Assembly: GCA_015680685.1 (NCBI GenBank)
Contig: MNCI01005010.1
Coordinates: forward strand, 263,044 to 327,043
Direction: 5' to 3'
From: Gnetum montanum
Taxonomy: Eukaryota; Streptophyta; Gnetopsida; Gnetales; Gnetaceae
DNA: 64,000 bases
The translations under genes were made by a program, and so were the position numbers. Every line of letters begins with the position of its first letter. The first letter of the stretch is position 1. Shown in pieces: positions 10,584 through 20,880 of this stretch. A model generated the notes under the pieces. The model was not told where the DNA came from, ran no database searches, and saw nothing but the letters and a program-made list of their open reading frames with translations.

Positions 10584-11571
10584 CTGAACATATATGTATA
10601 ATTGTATATATATTAACATATTATGTTTAGTAAAACACAAGCTACTAAGCTACGGCAGGCAGCAAGTAATCCCGGGATTTTGCAAAAATCAAGTCCCAAG
10701 TTAGCGTTGCAAATTGTGGGATTCACAAAAGTAAACTCAGCGCCGCGGATCTGTGTTACTAAAGCCTTGTGGCTCCGCATTACCAAGCAGTGTGATTGAT
10801 GGTGTCGTCGGGAACGGTGAAGTGCACAAAGCCCACCTAACCAAACCTTAACGGCTTTCTTTCATACTTGGCTGCCATGGATCCATTCGCCGCGGCATCC
10901 CAAGGTGATTAAACAAGTATGTACCGCGGACGCGTCAAGGGCTGCCCAATTATTGATCCCAATCAGCGTCGCTGCGCAGGCCTTATTCGTTACGCCTTCG
11001 CGCTACGAGACAAATGCATCAGAGCTTGGGCTCACAGAGCTGCGACGCGTGGCAAATCGGATGGGTGAGCGACACGCAGATTGTCGGGGGTTCTGTTCCC
11101 TGGCAGCGGCGCCAGACATCGGCCCGAGCGGCGCGCCTCGCGCCGTCCGTTGCCTGCACTGGACTGGATGAATGGCATTACGCAACCATATATATATATA
11201 TTACAAAATACGTACATTACATTCCTTGGCTTAAATACTAAAAAGCGAGAGCGGAAAAACATCGAAAATCCGGAATCCCGAATAATTCCAAAATTGTCCG
11301 CGCTCGCAGCATTTCAACGCTGCGCTGACACACGCGAGAATAATTATCATCAGCAATTAATGGCCGTGGATATTTTGGGAGGCAAATAGTAAATACGGGA
11401 ATGGGGAAGCGGGAATGGCTTTGAGGCCACTTGCCGCCGCGTGGGACCCGCCCCAAGCAGGATACGGTGACGCAAGCGGCGCGGGCGTTACGTTGGGGGA
11501 ATGTGCCGCTGCTGCTGCGCTGTGCAGTGCAGTGCAGTGGTGCTCACGAGCGCCGCGTGCGCCTCGCCACG

Positions 11572-11600
11572 CGGCGGCCGGCGGCCGGCGGCCGGCGACC
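11572..11600 (+). repeat. GC-rich GCGGCCG tandem repeat
   Basis: About four head-to-tail copies of a GGCGGCC-type heptamer lie just upstream of the two ACGTG motifs in the LBD upstream region. It is the most GC-rich stretch of the window. Confidence 0.7.
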
Positions 11601-11612
11601 GCAACTCTGCCC

Positions 11613-11636
11613 TGCACGTGCAGCCTGCGGCACGTG
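11613..11636 (+). promoter_or_regulatory. paired CACGTG G-boxes
   Basis: Two G-box cores (CACGTG) occur at 11615-11620 and 11631-11636. The first is centred in the 10 bp palindrome TGCACGTGCA (11613-11622). G-boxes bind plant bZIP and bHLH factors. The position, about 0.8 kb upstream of the LBD start codon and 40-60 bp upstream of a TATA-like sequence, is compatible with a core-promoter role. Function is inferred. Confidence 0.45.
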
Positions 11637-11674
11637 TCTATTGTCCTGCGTCAACACCAAAACAATCCTCTACT

Positions 11675-11682
11675 CTATAATA
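11675..11682 (+). promoter_or_regulatory. possible TATA box (CTATAATA)
   Basis: CTATAATA lies downstream of the paired G-boxes. If used, transcription would begin near 11710 and leave a leader of about 700 nt before the LBD start. This is sequence resemblance only. Confidence 0.25.
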
Positions 11683-11998
11683 TGATATGATGATGTCTCC
11701 TATTTGTTTGTTTGTTCGGCTGTACGCATCTTCGTCTTCTTTTATTGAACTGGTTGGTGGCTCCTTCACGCGTGAAGTGCGTTACTCGCCTCCAACTTGC
11801 AATTGTCCACTCAGGGAAACCGTATCGTTGTACCGTCTCCGCGGTGTCGTGCTATTTTTGGGCCCTTTTCCGATTTTTGGTGTTCAGGGAATTCGAGATC
11901 ATGGGAGGCCGTGAGCATGTGATGGGCATGATGGTTTTGGTTGGGCATGGGCATGCCGTTGAAAAGAGGCGGCGCCGTTGGTGGCGAAAGGAAGACGG

Positions 11999-12032
11999 TG
12001 ATGGGCATGGGCATGGGCATGCATGCCCATGC
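11999..12032 (+). promoter_or_regulatory. GGGCAT tandem repeat with palindrome and RY motif
   Basis: GGGCAT is repeated three times and ends in the perfect 18 bp palindrome ATGGGCATGCATGCCCAT (12013-12030). Its centre, CATGCATG (12018-12025), is an RY element, the recognition word of B3-domain factors of the ABI3/FUS3/LEC2 type. Further GGGCAT copies lie at 11923-11955. The array lies about 380 bp upstream of the LBD start, in the upstream region or the leader. Confidence 0.45.
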
Positions 12033-12407
12033 GGATGGGAAGGAAGGCCGTCCGATTTCGTGTGAGAGTTTGATTTCAGCGAGAGCTGAGTTTGCGTGGT
12101 GGCGGTGGTCGTGGTCGTGGGCCGTGGATGGCAGAGAGGCAGGCCATGACATGGGTGGAGACTGGGGAGGTTCATTTTGTGTCGTGACGCTGGAAATCGC
12201 GACAGCCTGCCGCGTCGTCTACAAGCGAAGCAAAGCCATCATAATAAGTCAGTCAGTGAGTCATAGGACAAAGCCAAGGCCATAGGAGGCATAGCCACAG
12301 CCATGTTTGTCCACAACGGCCGAGGCAGTGGTGCGAAAAAGAGGTTGCACAAATAGCGAGTGAAGGAGAGAGCAGTGAGATCGAGGGAGGGAGGGAGAGG
12401 ACGCAGC

Positions 12408-13962
12408 ATGAGTGGCGGTGGTAGCGGCGGGGCCAGCAACGCAGGCGCGAGTGGAAGCGGAAGCGGAGGCGGAGGCGGAGGCGGAGGAGGAGGGGCTCCT
12501 TGCGGGGCATGTAAGTTTTTGCGGAGGAAGTGCGTGAGCGACTGCATATTTGCGCCGTATTTCGATGCGGAGCAGGGAGCGGCGCACTTCGCGGCGGTGC
12601 ATAAGATCTTTGGGGCAAGCAACGTCTCGAAGCTTCTGCAGATGATTCCCGCCTGCAAGCGCTGCGAGGCCGTCGTCACAATCTGTTACGAGGCACAGGC
12701 CCGCCTCAAGGACCCCGTCTACGGCTGCGTCGCCCACATCTTTGCCCTCCAGCAGCAGGTCTCCTTCTACTGCTCATGCTCTCATTTCGGTGCAGGATTT
12801 TAAATTCGGTCTTAGGAAACTTAGCATCCCACGCAACCCTTTCTGGCCGCTCGCCTTTCGCGACTTTTATCCACGGTTCTATGCAGTCCTACATTGCTTC
12901 AGTAACTAGTATTGGAAATCTGGTTTAGCAATTTTGTACGGGTACACCGCACAGACGCACAACTTATTACATCATCCTTTTGAGCTTTGCGTACCACGAT
13001 CCAACGCAACCCTCAACCCTACCTTCCTCTTTTAAGCACGCACGGTTGAAGACACATTGGCAGTTTGCACTTCGCGGATCAGAATTGAACATTCTGATAC
13101 CATGCAAAATCGCCATGGAATCACTGCATTCTCTCACATCCTTGTTTTAATTTTTTTTCGACATTCTCTGGTGGTACCGAAAATATGGGAATCCGTACCC
13201 CAATTCCGTTGGGGATTCCATGCCAGAATTGCGCTCTCTTCATTCTCTTCACACCCCCCTGGAATTCGCTGTGCGTCGATTTTCTTGATTCTGTCTACAC
13301 TTGGAATGAGATCGACTGTTTCATTCGAGACAGCCAATTCGCCATCTTTCTCCACCCACAGGAACTGGAACCCGAGTCAAAGTGCTTAGAGTGTCGAGTT
13401 TTGAATTTTGATATACGGTGGGCTGATTTAGCAGGTGGTAAATTTGCAAGCGGAACTGGCGTTCGTGCAAGCACAGCTAGCGAGCAGAATGGCGGCATCC
13501 GGCAACGAGAGCTGCAGCATATCCATGTCCAGCGCTTCCTACAACCCCGGCAGCAACTACGAAGCAGCAGCTCATCTGCAAGCGCAGCAGGGGCGGAGCT
13601 CCTGCTCAGTAGTGAAGCAGGAGCCATCAGCCTTCAGCGGTGGTCTGAGCGGCTACAATCCCAATCATCACATGCTGCTAGACATTCTGGGCAGCGCCGG
13701 ATACAGCGGTGCGGGTGCAGCAGGCCATGAAGGTCACAGCAGCCAAGCTCCACTTCACAGAAGCAGCAGGAGCCAGCAACAGCAGCAGCAGCTGATGCAT
13801 CATAATATTCTTCACCGTCAGCATCACCACCATGGAAGCGATGCAGGCGTAGGCATGGGCGTGGTTGGGGAGGATTTGCAGGCGCTGGCACAGGAATTGC
13901 TGCGGAGAAACATGCCCATGCCGGGCGCCGCTCCGCTGTCGCCGTCGTCCTCGTCGCCATGA
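12408..13962 (+). CDS. LOB-domain (LBD/ASL) class I transcription factor
   Basis: Two exons, 12408-12758 and 13435-13962, joined by a GT-AG phase-0 intron, encode 292 residues. The ATG at 12408 was chosen because the upstream in-frame extension has no ATG. Residues 2-31 are a Gly/Ser-rich leader with ten consecutive Gly. The LOB domain follows: zinc-binding C-block [15 protein letters not shown] (Cys 32, 35, 42, 46; CX2CX6CX3C), GAS block around [17 protein letters not shown], an intact DPVYG, and a class I leucine-zipper-like pattern LX6LX3LX6L. The zipper crosses the splice junction (ALQQQ at the end of exon 1, VVNLQAEL at the start of exon 2). The C-terminal half is rich in Ser, Gln and His, typical of variable activation regions. 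Family members are nuclear, plant-specific DNA-binding factors controlling organ boundaries, lateral roots and vascular development. By eye the domain is closest to the LBD16/18/29/30 group; an orthologue is not assigned. No lesions are seen. Confidence 0.95.
12759..13434 (+). other. LBD intron (676 bp)
   Basis: The donor is CAG|GTCTCC at 12758/12759 and the acceptor TTTAGCAG|GTGG at 13434/13435, preceded by GCTGATTTAG. It is phase 0 and lies between the conserved Gln and Val residues of the zipper, where LBD genes commonly carry their single intron. Reading on past the donor reaches a stop at 12801. Confidence 0.9.
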
Positions 13963-14480
13963 ACAAATTTTGGGCAGATCAGATCAGATCAGAGTCGGAC
14001 ACAGTATACAAACACAGTCACAACACAATCCGGTAACATACGTAATGTGTTATCATTATTATTGCAGCAATAATGGGCGATTTGGAAAAAGCAAATTTAA
14101 TTATATTATTAGATTAGCAGAATTAGCAGAATCAGTCCTTCTCCTCTTCTGCACATGCACAGGAGGAGAGCATGATGATGATGATGACGAGGAGACAGTG
14201 CATGTAAATGTAAATACTCTGCGTCTGAGTCATGACCAGAGTTTTGCCTAATTTGAGGTTGCTGCCGCGTGGGAATGGCAGCGGCAGCGTGTATCATGAT
14301 GGAGGTCTAGCAAAGCAAAAGCAGCCCTTGCTGTTGCTGCTGCTGCTGCTTCTGCTCTTGTTGTTGTTCATGCTGTTTCTTTTTCCTTTCTTTCTTTCGT
14401 CGTTATACAAACCCCCAGTTGCCCATCCAACACGCTCACGCAATTTATCTCGTCTTCTTTTCCAATGAACTCTCTTTTTT
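13963..14480 (+). other. probable LBD 3' UTR and flank
   Basis: GC content drops after the stop codon. The stretch contains a GATCA-type short repeat (13978-13990), GATGATGATGATGA (14173 on) and a CTG/TTG trinucleotide tract (about 14329-14372). No polyadenylation signal could be chosen with confidence; AATAAAG occurs at 14775. Confidence 0.4.
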
Positions 14481-15740
14481 AATTATCATGTATTGACGTT
14501 AGTTGTGTTGTAAGTTCCGATGCAAATGGTTCCCGGCTTTCCTCGTTTCTTTGGCTCCTCTTCTTGGTTTCCCTGAATTCTGAGGAATTTCAGATTTACC
14601 CATCTTTTGCTTTACCTGGAATTCGGAACCAGTCAACTATGCAGGCATACGCGCAGAATTTCTGGGGTGTCGATGCAAGTCCTGAAGCGTCATCTAACTC
14701 CAACTACGTATTATCCCAGTCTACTTTATGATGATACAGTAAGCTGCTCCCTACCGAATACATCTTGACTGATAATAAAGAACCCTCCTTTCACTTTTTG
14801 CAAAGAATATTTGATACGTAACTTTAAAACGGTGTTTGATGACATAAAACTGCCACGCCAAGAGCGCCACAGCGGTCCGGTCAGATTTGCACTTTGCTTA
14901 AAGGCCTTGCCTTCTCAAAATTTTTCTCCTAGACGATACTTCGGAATTTGTCCGTGAATGAGCATAGATTTATAATTACCTTTAATCCTTTTCATTTCTA
15001 TAATTTTCTCATTTCTTACCAAGTCACTGTAAGTTTATTCTTTTTCTTACGATTCAAGTTACTAACTCATTTCTTCTATATCATGGAAATGGTTTCCTGC
15101 ATTAATTAACAATAACCATATCGATGGATCGTAATATCACTTGGGAAACTTAAATAATTCAAAGTAGAGGCAATTTGGCCTTCATCTTGTATGCCAAATA
15201 TGCCAAGATACCATAAAATAAATAAGGGAATAATAAGAGTCTTAAAGGTAAGAGAATAATGTTAGGTAAGGAAGGGGGTTATTGGATCCAAGAAAAATAT
15301 TAATAATGAGCAAAGAAAATTCAGAGTACATCACATGTTTGACATTGAGGAGACATTATCACAAAAATATGGAAAGAAAAAAATTTCCAATTTTAGGATT
15401 GGTTACTAGTTTACATGTACAACCTTACAATTAATACTTTGAAAAAATAATTGAAGAAAATTAATTATTAGCAAAGGTCCTAGTTTTAACAACATTTACA
15501 TCACTTTTCAACATCCATACTTAAATTTAAAATAACAAAAGGATTCAAGAAAGAGAGTTGTGGCTTACTACCAATATTTGTATCAAAGCAAGAAAATGGT
15601 GTCACCTCTAGAAGATCTTCACCACATCATTTGTTATTAGTCTTATGAAAAGAATTTTTAACATCAACTATAATCTTCTTGTTGACACTAATTTTAATCT
15701 TTGAGTTTATAGTATTCTTGTTAGACAAGGAAAAGTTTTC
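14481..15740. other. AT-rich stretch without recognised genes
   Basis: Composition falls from genic to AT-rich between about 14.5 and 15.0 kb. No coding, RNA or element signature was recognised. Confidence 0.5.
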
Positions 15741-15759
15741 CTTATGAGCTATCTATTCG

Positions 15760-16700
15760 AGCTACTTAATACTTTATCTAGTACTAATAAAAATATAAAT
15801 AGGAGCTTCTGTCTTCTTTGGATTTTTTATTGTCATTTGATCATGCTTATCAATGATGTTAACTTGATTTTTCATATCTTCAACGTCATATCGTTTTTTT
15901 TCTATCTTTCGCTGCAACATATTTTTTCTTTTCCTTAAAATCTTTTTTCTTGAGTAGAAAAGGATAATCATTAAACAATTGTCCTTCACTATGGTAAAAG
16001 TTACAAAAATTAGGAAGATTATGATATATAATTAATTGAATATAAATCTTTCCTCCTACTTGTAATACTAATTCTTTTTTACAATTAAGAAGATTGATTT
16101 CAATAAAAATATCTACAAAAACCAAAAGCTATAAAAATAGACTCCATATGCTTAATGGTATCAAGAAAACTAACAATGTCCTACTCAACTTTTTGAAAAA
16201 TCAATAGAAGATTATATCACTTGACAAAACATGGAACTTCACCACATTTTTCAAATTGGACATCAAAATTTGAAGCTCACTTACAACTAATCAAAATTGC
16301 ATCCTTACGTATAAAAGATTTGATATCTAGGGCACATTACACCATTGAAGCATTGCCTAACTCAATAAGTAGAAAACAATTACAATAATATCCAGTATGA
16401 AGGCCTTGGATATAGTGTTTTTTTATTACATCATTTAATTGCAAAACAAAACTTTGATTATAAGGCAGGTAACCCAAAATTTAAATGAACACATATTGTG
16501 ATGAAAGATTAACAACCAATGATTCGTACACATTATTTGAAAGAACAAAATCAAGTATTTTATATGCATCAATATCACTAGAAGAAGGTATTACAACTTT
16601 TTTCTTACAAACTTATAAATATGCATTTTGAAAATTAACAAAAATTATTGCATTGATAAAAGAAATAGAAATTTCAACATTGGTTGAAAAGGTTGGGAGT
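15760..16700 (-). pseudogene. LINE ORF1-like remnant (zinc knuckle region)
   Basis: On the minus strand, frames from about 16125 down to 15890 read VGGKIYIQLIIYHNLPNFCN and then FYHSEGQLFNDYPFLLKKKD. This is the arrangement seen after DUF4283 in plant L1 ORF1 proteins (LPxFCxxCxxxGHxxxxC), with knuckle residues decayed (Cys to Tyr, His to Gln). A Lys-rich tail follows to 15774. Upstream (16700-16150) weak DUF4283-like strings (FLLIELGNASMV; VPCFVK) occur with stops between them. It is not a functional gene. A degenerate gag is the alternative reading. Confidence 0.45.
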
Positions 16701-17658
16701 AATATAGAATTCTTCATAGGGAAATTCTAGAGAAATCAGATCCACTAGAGAAAAATTGAAGAGAGAAAAATCAGATCAATGGAAAAAAAAAAAAAAAAAC
16801 AGATTCACTATAGAAACATTAAATCCTAGTCCTAATATTAAGAAATATTACCAAAACTTGTAATTCATAACACTCCATTTAGAATTTCCAAAAGTATTTC
16901 TCTTTTAATAGAAAGTTGGATATAGTATATGATAGTGAATGTATAAGCTAGTAGAATAATTTTAGAAGAAATGAGAGTTAAAAATCATACCCTTAGCTCA
17001 TTCAGTAAACTATAAAGGTTAAGAATGATATAATTTAAGAAGAATATGCATGATAAAATATAAATTGATAAAAAATAATTAATGATGGATTTTACATTGA
17101 ATACAAACTACTTTTGAAAAATGAAAACTAGGAATTAGTGAGTTGTATATTATGTTAAATAAAAAAATAACATTTACAAAATGATCAATTATTTAAATGA
17201 CACTAAGTACTAAATGTTCAATGGACCTAGGTAATGAAACCAAGGCTAAGCAAATCTAGTTTGAGATATAGTAGAAGAAACCTTAAGTTTATAATGGATT
17301 ATAGTGAGCTCTAGGTTTATATTTGTTAATAAGATTATACTATGATGCATCTCAATTTAAGTCTAGTTCTACTACACCAATGATAAAGATATTGAAGGTT
17401 CATCTTGATTTATTGCTATCGAAGTTTACATCCATAAAGAAAATGGTTTCTCATATTTCGAACACTATAAGAAATACTATTATAAGTCGCGTAAGTTCAA
17501 TTATTAAACCTCTTATAATTTTCTAGATGCAATGTGAGCAACATCATGCTGCTTATAATGTTTTATTAAAAATGAAGATATTTAAAAATCAGCATGAGAG
17601 ATCATGCCATATATATTAAACTGCAATGTGACCTCTCATGCCATGTAGTTTAATTTTA
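16701..17658. other. AT-rich stretch without recognised genes
   Basis: This stretch contains an A tract near 16783-16799 and no supported coding signature. Its last 10 bases (TTTAATTTTA, 17649-17658) look like the left target-site duplication of the LINE fragment that follows. Confidence 0.5.
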
Positions 17659-18143
17659 GGATGAGAGGCATCAAACCCTAAAAAAACAAATAATAATTAA
17701 AAAACTTAGAATACATTAGATCATCAACAAAGAAAAGAGAGTTTGAAGAAAAAGCCCAACTATTTTGGGAATGTGTTTTTAGGCTTTCATCCTTACAAAT
17801 AATCCTAAAATACCTCCCTTTTACAATAGGAAAAGAATCACATCTTACCCTTGTTCAAAAGCATGCTCACAGGTTTTTACATCTTACTAAAGGATTTTTT
17901 ATAAAGAGAAAGAGAATACTCTCTCTAAAGAAAAAAGAAAGTATCAATTAGAAATAATAAATGAATAATAACAAAAGTTAATAGCTTTCCCAACTTGAGC
18001 CTTCAAAATAGAAAGAAATTATTATTACAGAAAATAAATTAATTTTTTAGCTTTTATTAGAAGCTTTTCTACTTGAAGTTGTAATTAAAAAGTAATATCT
18101 TTAAGACTATGACGTTTAACTCTAGAAAAGATATCATAATTAT
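17659..18143 (-). mobile_element. L1-type LINE fragment, copy 2, left part
   Basis: The sequence aligns by eye with the LINE at 4818-5290 (shared AAAAAGCCCAA, TTTTGGG, TTTCATCCTTACA). It is interrupted at 18143 by the Athila-like element and resumes at 28165. TTTAATTTTA at 17649-17658 and 28434-28443 may be its own target-site duplication. It represents only the 3' UTR end and adjacent ORF2 tail, about 750 bp without the insertion. Confidence 0.7.
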
Positions 18144-19006
18144 TGATAAATCATGTTTTTCAATGCTCTGATATGGGGGTGGCTGCAATATTGGGTACAC
18201 GATATTGGGTATGCAATATCCTGGCCCAAGATGTGATATCGTAGATTCGATATCACAAGGTTACTCCTAGGTCTATAAATACAATGCCCAAGCACACAAT
18301 TGGGAGTAAGGTTTTAAAAGTCAAGTAGCAAAACTCTTGTAGTTTGTCCATTTGAAAGTTAGAATATTTTCCAAGTGCCTACTGTAGGAGGTCTAAGTGT
18401 GAATGGATCTTTATTCAAGCATTGATGTACTTGAGCACACCATTGTGTTGGCAATAAAGACGAACTCTTTAATTCATTCCTTACAACACTTGAGACTTTC
18501 TTTCTTATGCATTTATATTTTATGCAATTTACGTAAATATTATTTATGCACTAATTAATTTTAATTAATCAAGAAAATCATTAAAATACACAAGCACGGT
18601 TCCTTTGAGCATACGTGTGATGCTTGGTATCTCAAAAACGATTAGCGTTTAACAGCCCAATAGTGTTAGCACGAAGTTCATAATGTGTCTGGGAAGAGGG
18701 AATGATTACTTGTGTTAGGCTAGATTAGACTATAGTTTACTTAGCAATTAATCACTCTTACTTTTATTTTGGTTCTAGGTGAGTAATTCCATAAAAACAC
18801 AAAATAATAAAAATCTTATGCCTCAGTCACACTTAACCATATAATTGCATTCCATAAGTGGGACTGGGAAGACAACAAATGGACAACATACATGCACTAT
18901 TTAGCTCTAATGCACTTAGTAATTATAGTTTGCGGAATTCAACTAAATTACACGTGAATGCTTGTAATTTGTATGGTTGGGTGTAGGGGTACCTTGTTGC
19001 TCATCA
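18144..19006 (+). repeat. 5' LTR of the Athila-like element
   Basis: The LTR starts TGATAAATCATG and ends TCATCA, and matches 27301-28164 throughout. U3 carries several GATATC/GATATT words (18171-18262). A TATA box, TATAAATA (18274-18281), and a polyadenylation signal, AATAAA (18453-18458), are conserved in the other LTR, so U3, R and U5 can be placed. Confidence 0.9.
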
Positions 19007-19007
19007 T

Positions 19008-19025
19008 TGGCATCATTGCCAGGGA
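19008..19025 (+). other. primer-binding site, tRNA-Asp type
   Basis: TGGCATCATTGCCAGGGA follows the LTR after one base. The expected complement of the plant tRNA-Asp 3' end is TGGCGCCGTTGCCGGGGA, which differs at four positions. All four are G-to-A or C-to-T changes. A tRNA-Asp primer is typical of Athila elements. Confidence 0.8.
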
Positions 19026-19163
19026 CTGTAGTTCTTTGTGCACTATCTAAACCCAGTGAAACTTAGTAACATCGTTGTTCAAACCCTAAGAGTCAAATCC
19101 TATGAAAACAAAAATTATTATCATTAAATTAAATCTCAATTGCACACTGTTTATTAACACAAA

Positions 19164-20880
19164 ATGTCTTCTTCTCATAGGAGCCCATCTTTGCCCAGGG
19201 TAATTCAAGTGCCTCAACAATACTAAGTGGTGTATGCTCATCCCAATGACTATGTACTAGAATTTGCCTTCATCTTGCATCAAGATGAAATGATGCAGTG
19301 GCACAATATGGAAGGCAACATTGTGTTGCCACTTGATCGATCTGTTCCAGTAATGCTCTAGCTAATGCTTGCATGACACGGGCTTCAACATCTTCATGGA
19401 GAATATGAGATGCATGATCCTAACTCAAGGGATTATCATCCCACTAAAGCACAAAGATTAAGGGATCCACAGCTGGAGCACTAGCACGAGCTTATGAAGG
19501 GTAAGGGGTAAAATATCTTTCCCCCTCTGCTTGGTCCAATTGATGAAGGTGACCACTTCTTTAGTGATTCTCCTCTCTTTGACTTTATTCAAGGAGCCCT
19601 CAACCAGAATGTACAATCCACAGTCCATAATCCAGGTTCTGGTCAAAACGGATCCAATGAAAAATATGGATCTAGATAAGGAAGTCAAGAAAAGGGGGAC
19701 AAAGGAGATCATGATCGTGATCGTGATCACAAGCATCGAAGAAAAGGTGATAGGTGTCAACGTGGAGCAAGTTCCCCTTCTTCTTCCCTTTCATTGTGTT
19801 CATCTTCTTCTTCATCTGGGTTAGATCATGGTCGCAGAAGAAATGATCGTGATGGAGGTGACTGATGGGACCAAAACAATAGAAGGGACCATAGGGATAG
19901 TCATGACCGAAGACGTGGCTAATCCAGAGATGCCCATAATCAAGAAAAAAGGGCTAGTAGAGAACATCATAAGCACTTCCATCATGGCCTTGATGAACCT
20001 CTACTTGCTACTTGAGGCATGTTGAATATTGCAGAGGCTGTGAGAATTCCAACAAGGCACATGAATGATAGCAAGATAAAGAGGTTGGATATGAACATTC
20101 CTTGGTTTGAGGGAGGATATGATGCTGATCCTCAAAATCATCTTCAAGCCTTCTAGGATGCATGTGATTTGCAGAATATTGAAAATGACTAGCAAAAGCT
20201 AAAATTATTTCCAAGGACACTCATAAAAGAAGCAGAAAATTGGTATCAATCCTTGGAACCAGAATCAATCAAGTGGTGGAGTACGATGTTGGAATTATTC
20301 AATAAAAAATATCAAACATAGTCCTGAGTATCCAATCTAAGAAAATAAATTCAAGGATGGAAACAATGGAATCATGAGCCCTTGGATGCTACTATTGGCT
20401 AATACTACTCTCTGTTGCATAGCCGGCCTAGCCATGGATACTTTCAACTTGATCAGCTTCACCATATCATAGATGAGTTGTGATTTGAAACTAGGAAAAC
20501 CCTTGGCATCTATGCCCAAGGGAGATTGACAAAGTTTAGTGTCCATCAGATTCAAAAATTAATTGAGTAGGTAGCCAAGGAGGAGGGAGAACTAAGAAAA
20601 CGTAAAAGTACAAAAGAGTATAATAGGGACCCTTCTATTCAGAAAAAGGGGTTTCAATTTTGTGACAATGATGATGAATTTGCAAGAGATGACTCCATGA
20701 ACAATAAGTTTCAAGCTGTCTTAAAAATTGTTGAAGACTCCAAAGAGCAAAGTGATGAGCATGAGCGATAGAGGTGTAAGGAGGCTAAACGTTCCATATC
20801 TAAGGGTAAAGGTAAAATGGTTGTAATAGAGATGGATGCGAATAGCAACTCAGATGATGATGGTTGATGTGATGTCTGCT
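19164..20880 (+). pseudogene. Athila-like gag remnant
   Basis: From an ATG at 19164, a frame with many stops encodes an N-terminal region, then an Arg/Ser/Asp-rich stretch (about 19690-19920; DRDHKHRRKGDR). Next is the retrotransposon gag domain: KIKRLDMNIPWFEGGYDADP (about 20074 on), then LKLFPRTLIKEAENWYQSLE and KWWSTMLELFNKKY. A Lys-rich basic segment follows (20580-20830). A possible zinc-knuckle start (CDVC, near 20866) is broken. It once encoded the nucleocapsid/capsid protein. Confidence 0.85.

Larger units (their letters stand above)
9400..12407 (+). promoter_or_regulatory. upstream region of the LBD gene (GC/CpG-rich)
   Basis: Base composition changes sharply from the AT-rich flank: CpG dinucleotides become common and continue through the LBD exons, as expected for unmethylated genic DNA. 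No transposon signature was recognised. The region holds the possible G-boxes, GC-rich heptamer repeats, TATA-like site and GGGCAT/RY palindrome listed separately, plus one possible exon on the minus strand. The many overlapping open frames between 10.9 and 12.3 kb on both strands are a by-product of high GC and show no protein family. Confidence 0.6.

Noticed and set aside
11188-11203. TATATATATATATTA as a promoter TATA box
   Set aside because: It is a short TA microsatellite more than 1.2 kb from the start codon; nothing links it to transcription.
10905-12285. Many overlapping open frames on both strands in the GC-rich region
   Set aside because: They overlap in up to six frames, have low-complexity or Arg/Pro/His-rich translations and show no family motifs. 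High GC removes stop codons.
12360-12407. Longer N-terminus for the LBD protein
   Set aside because: The in-frame extension begins at GTG; no ATG lies before 12408 in this frame.
12239-12737. Minus-strand frames opposite LBD exon 1
   Set aside because: They are shadows of the Gly-rich and LOB-domain codons on the plus strand, with Pro/Leu-rich translations.
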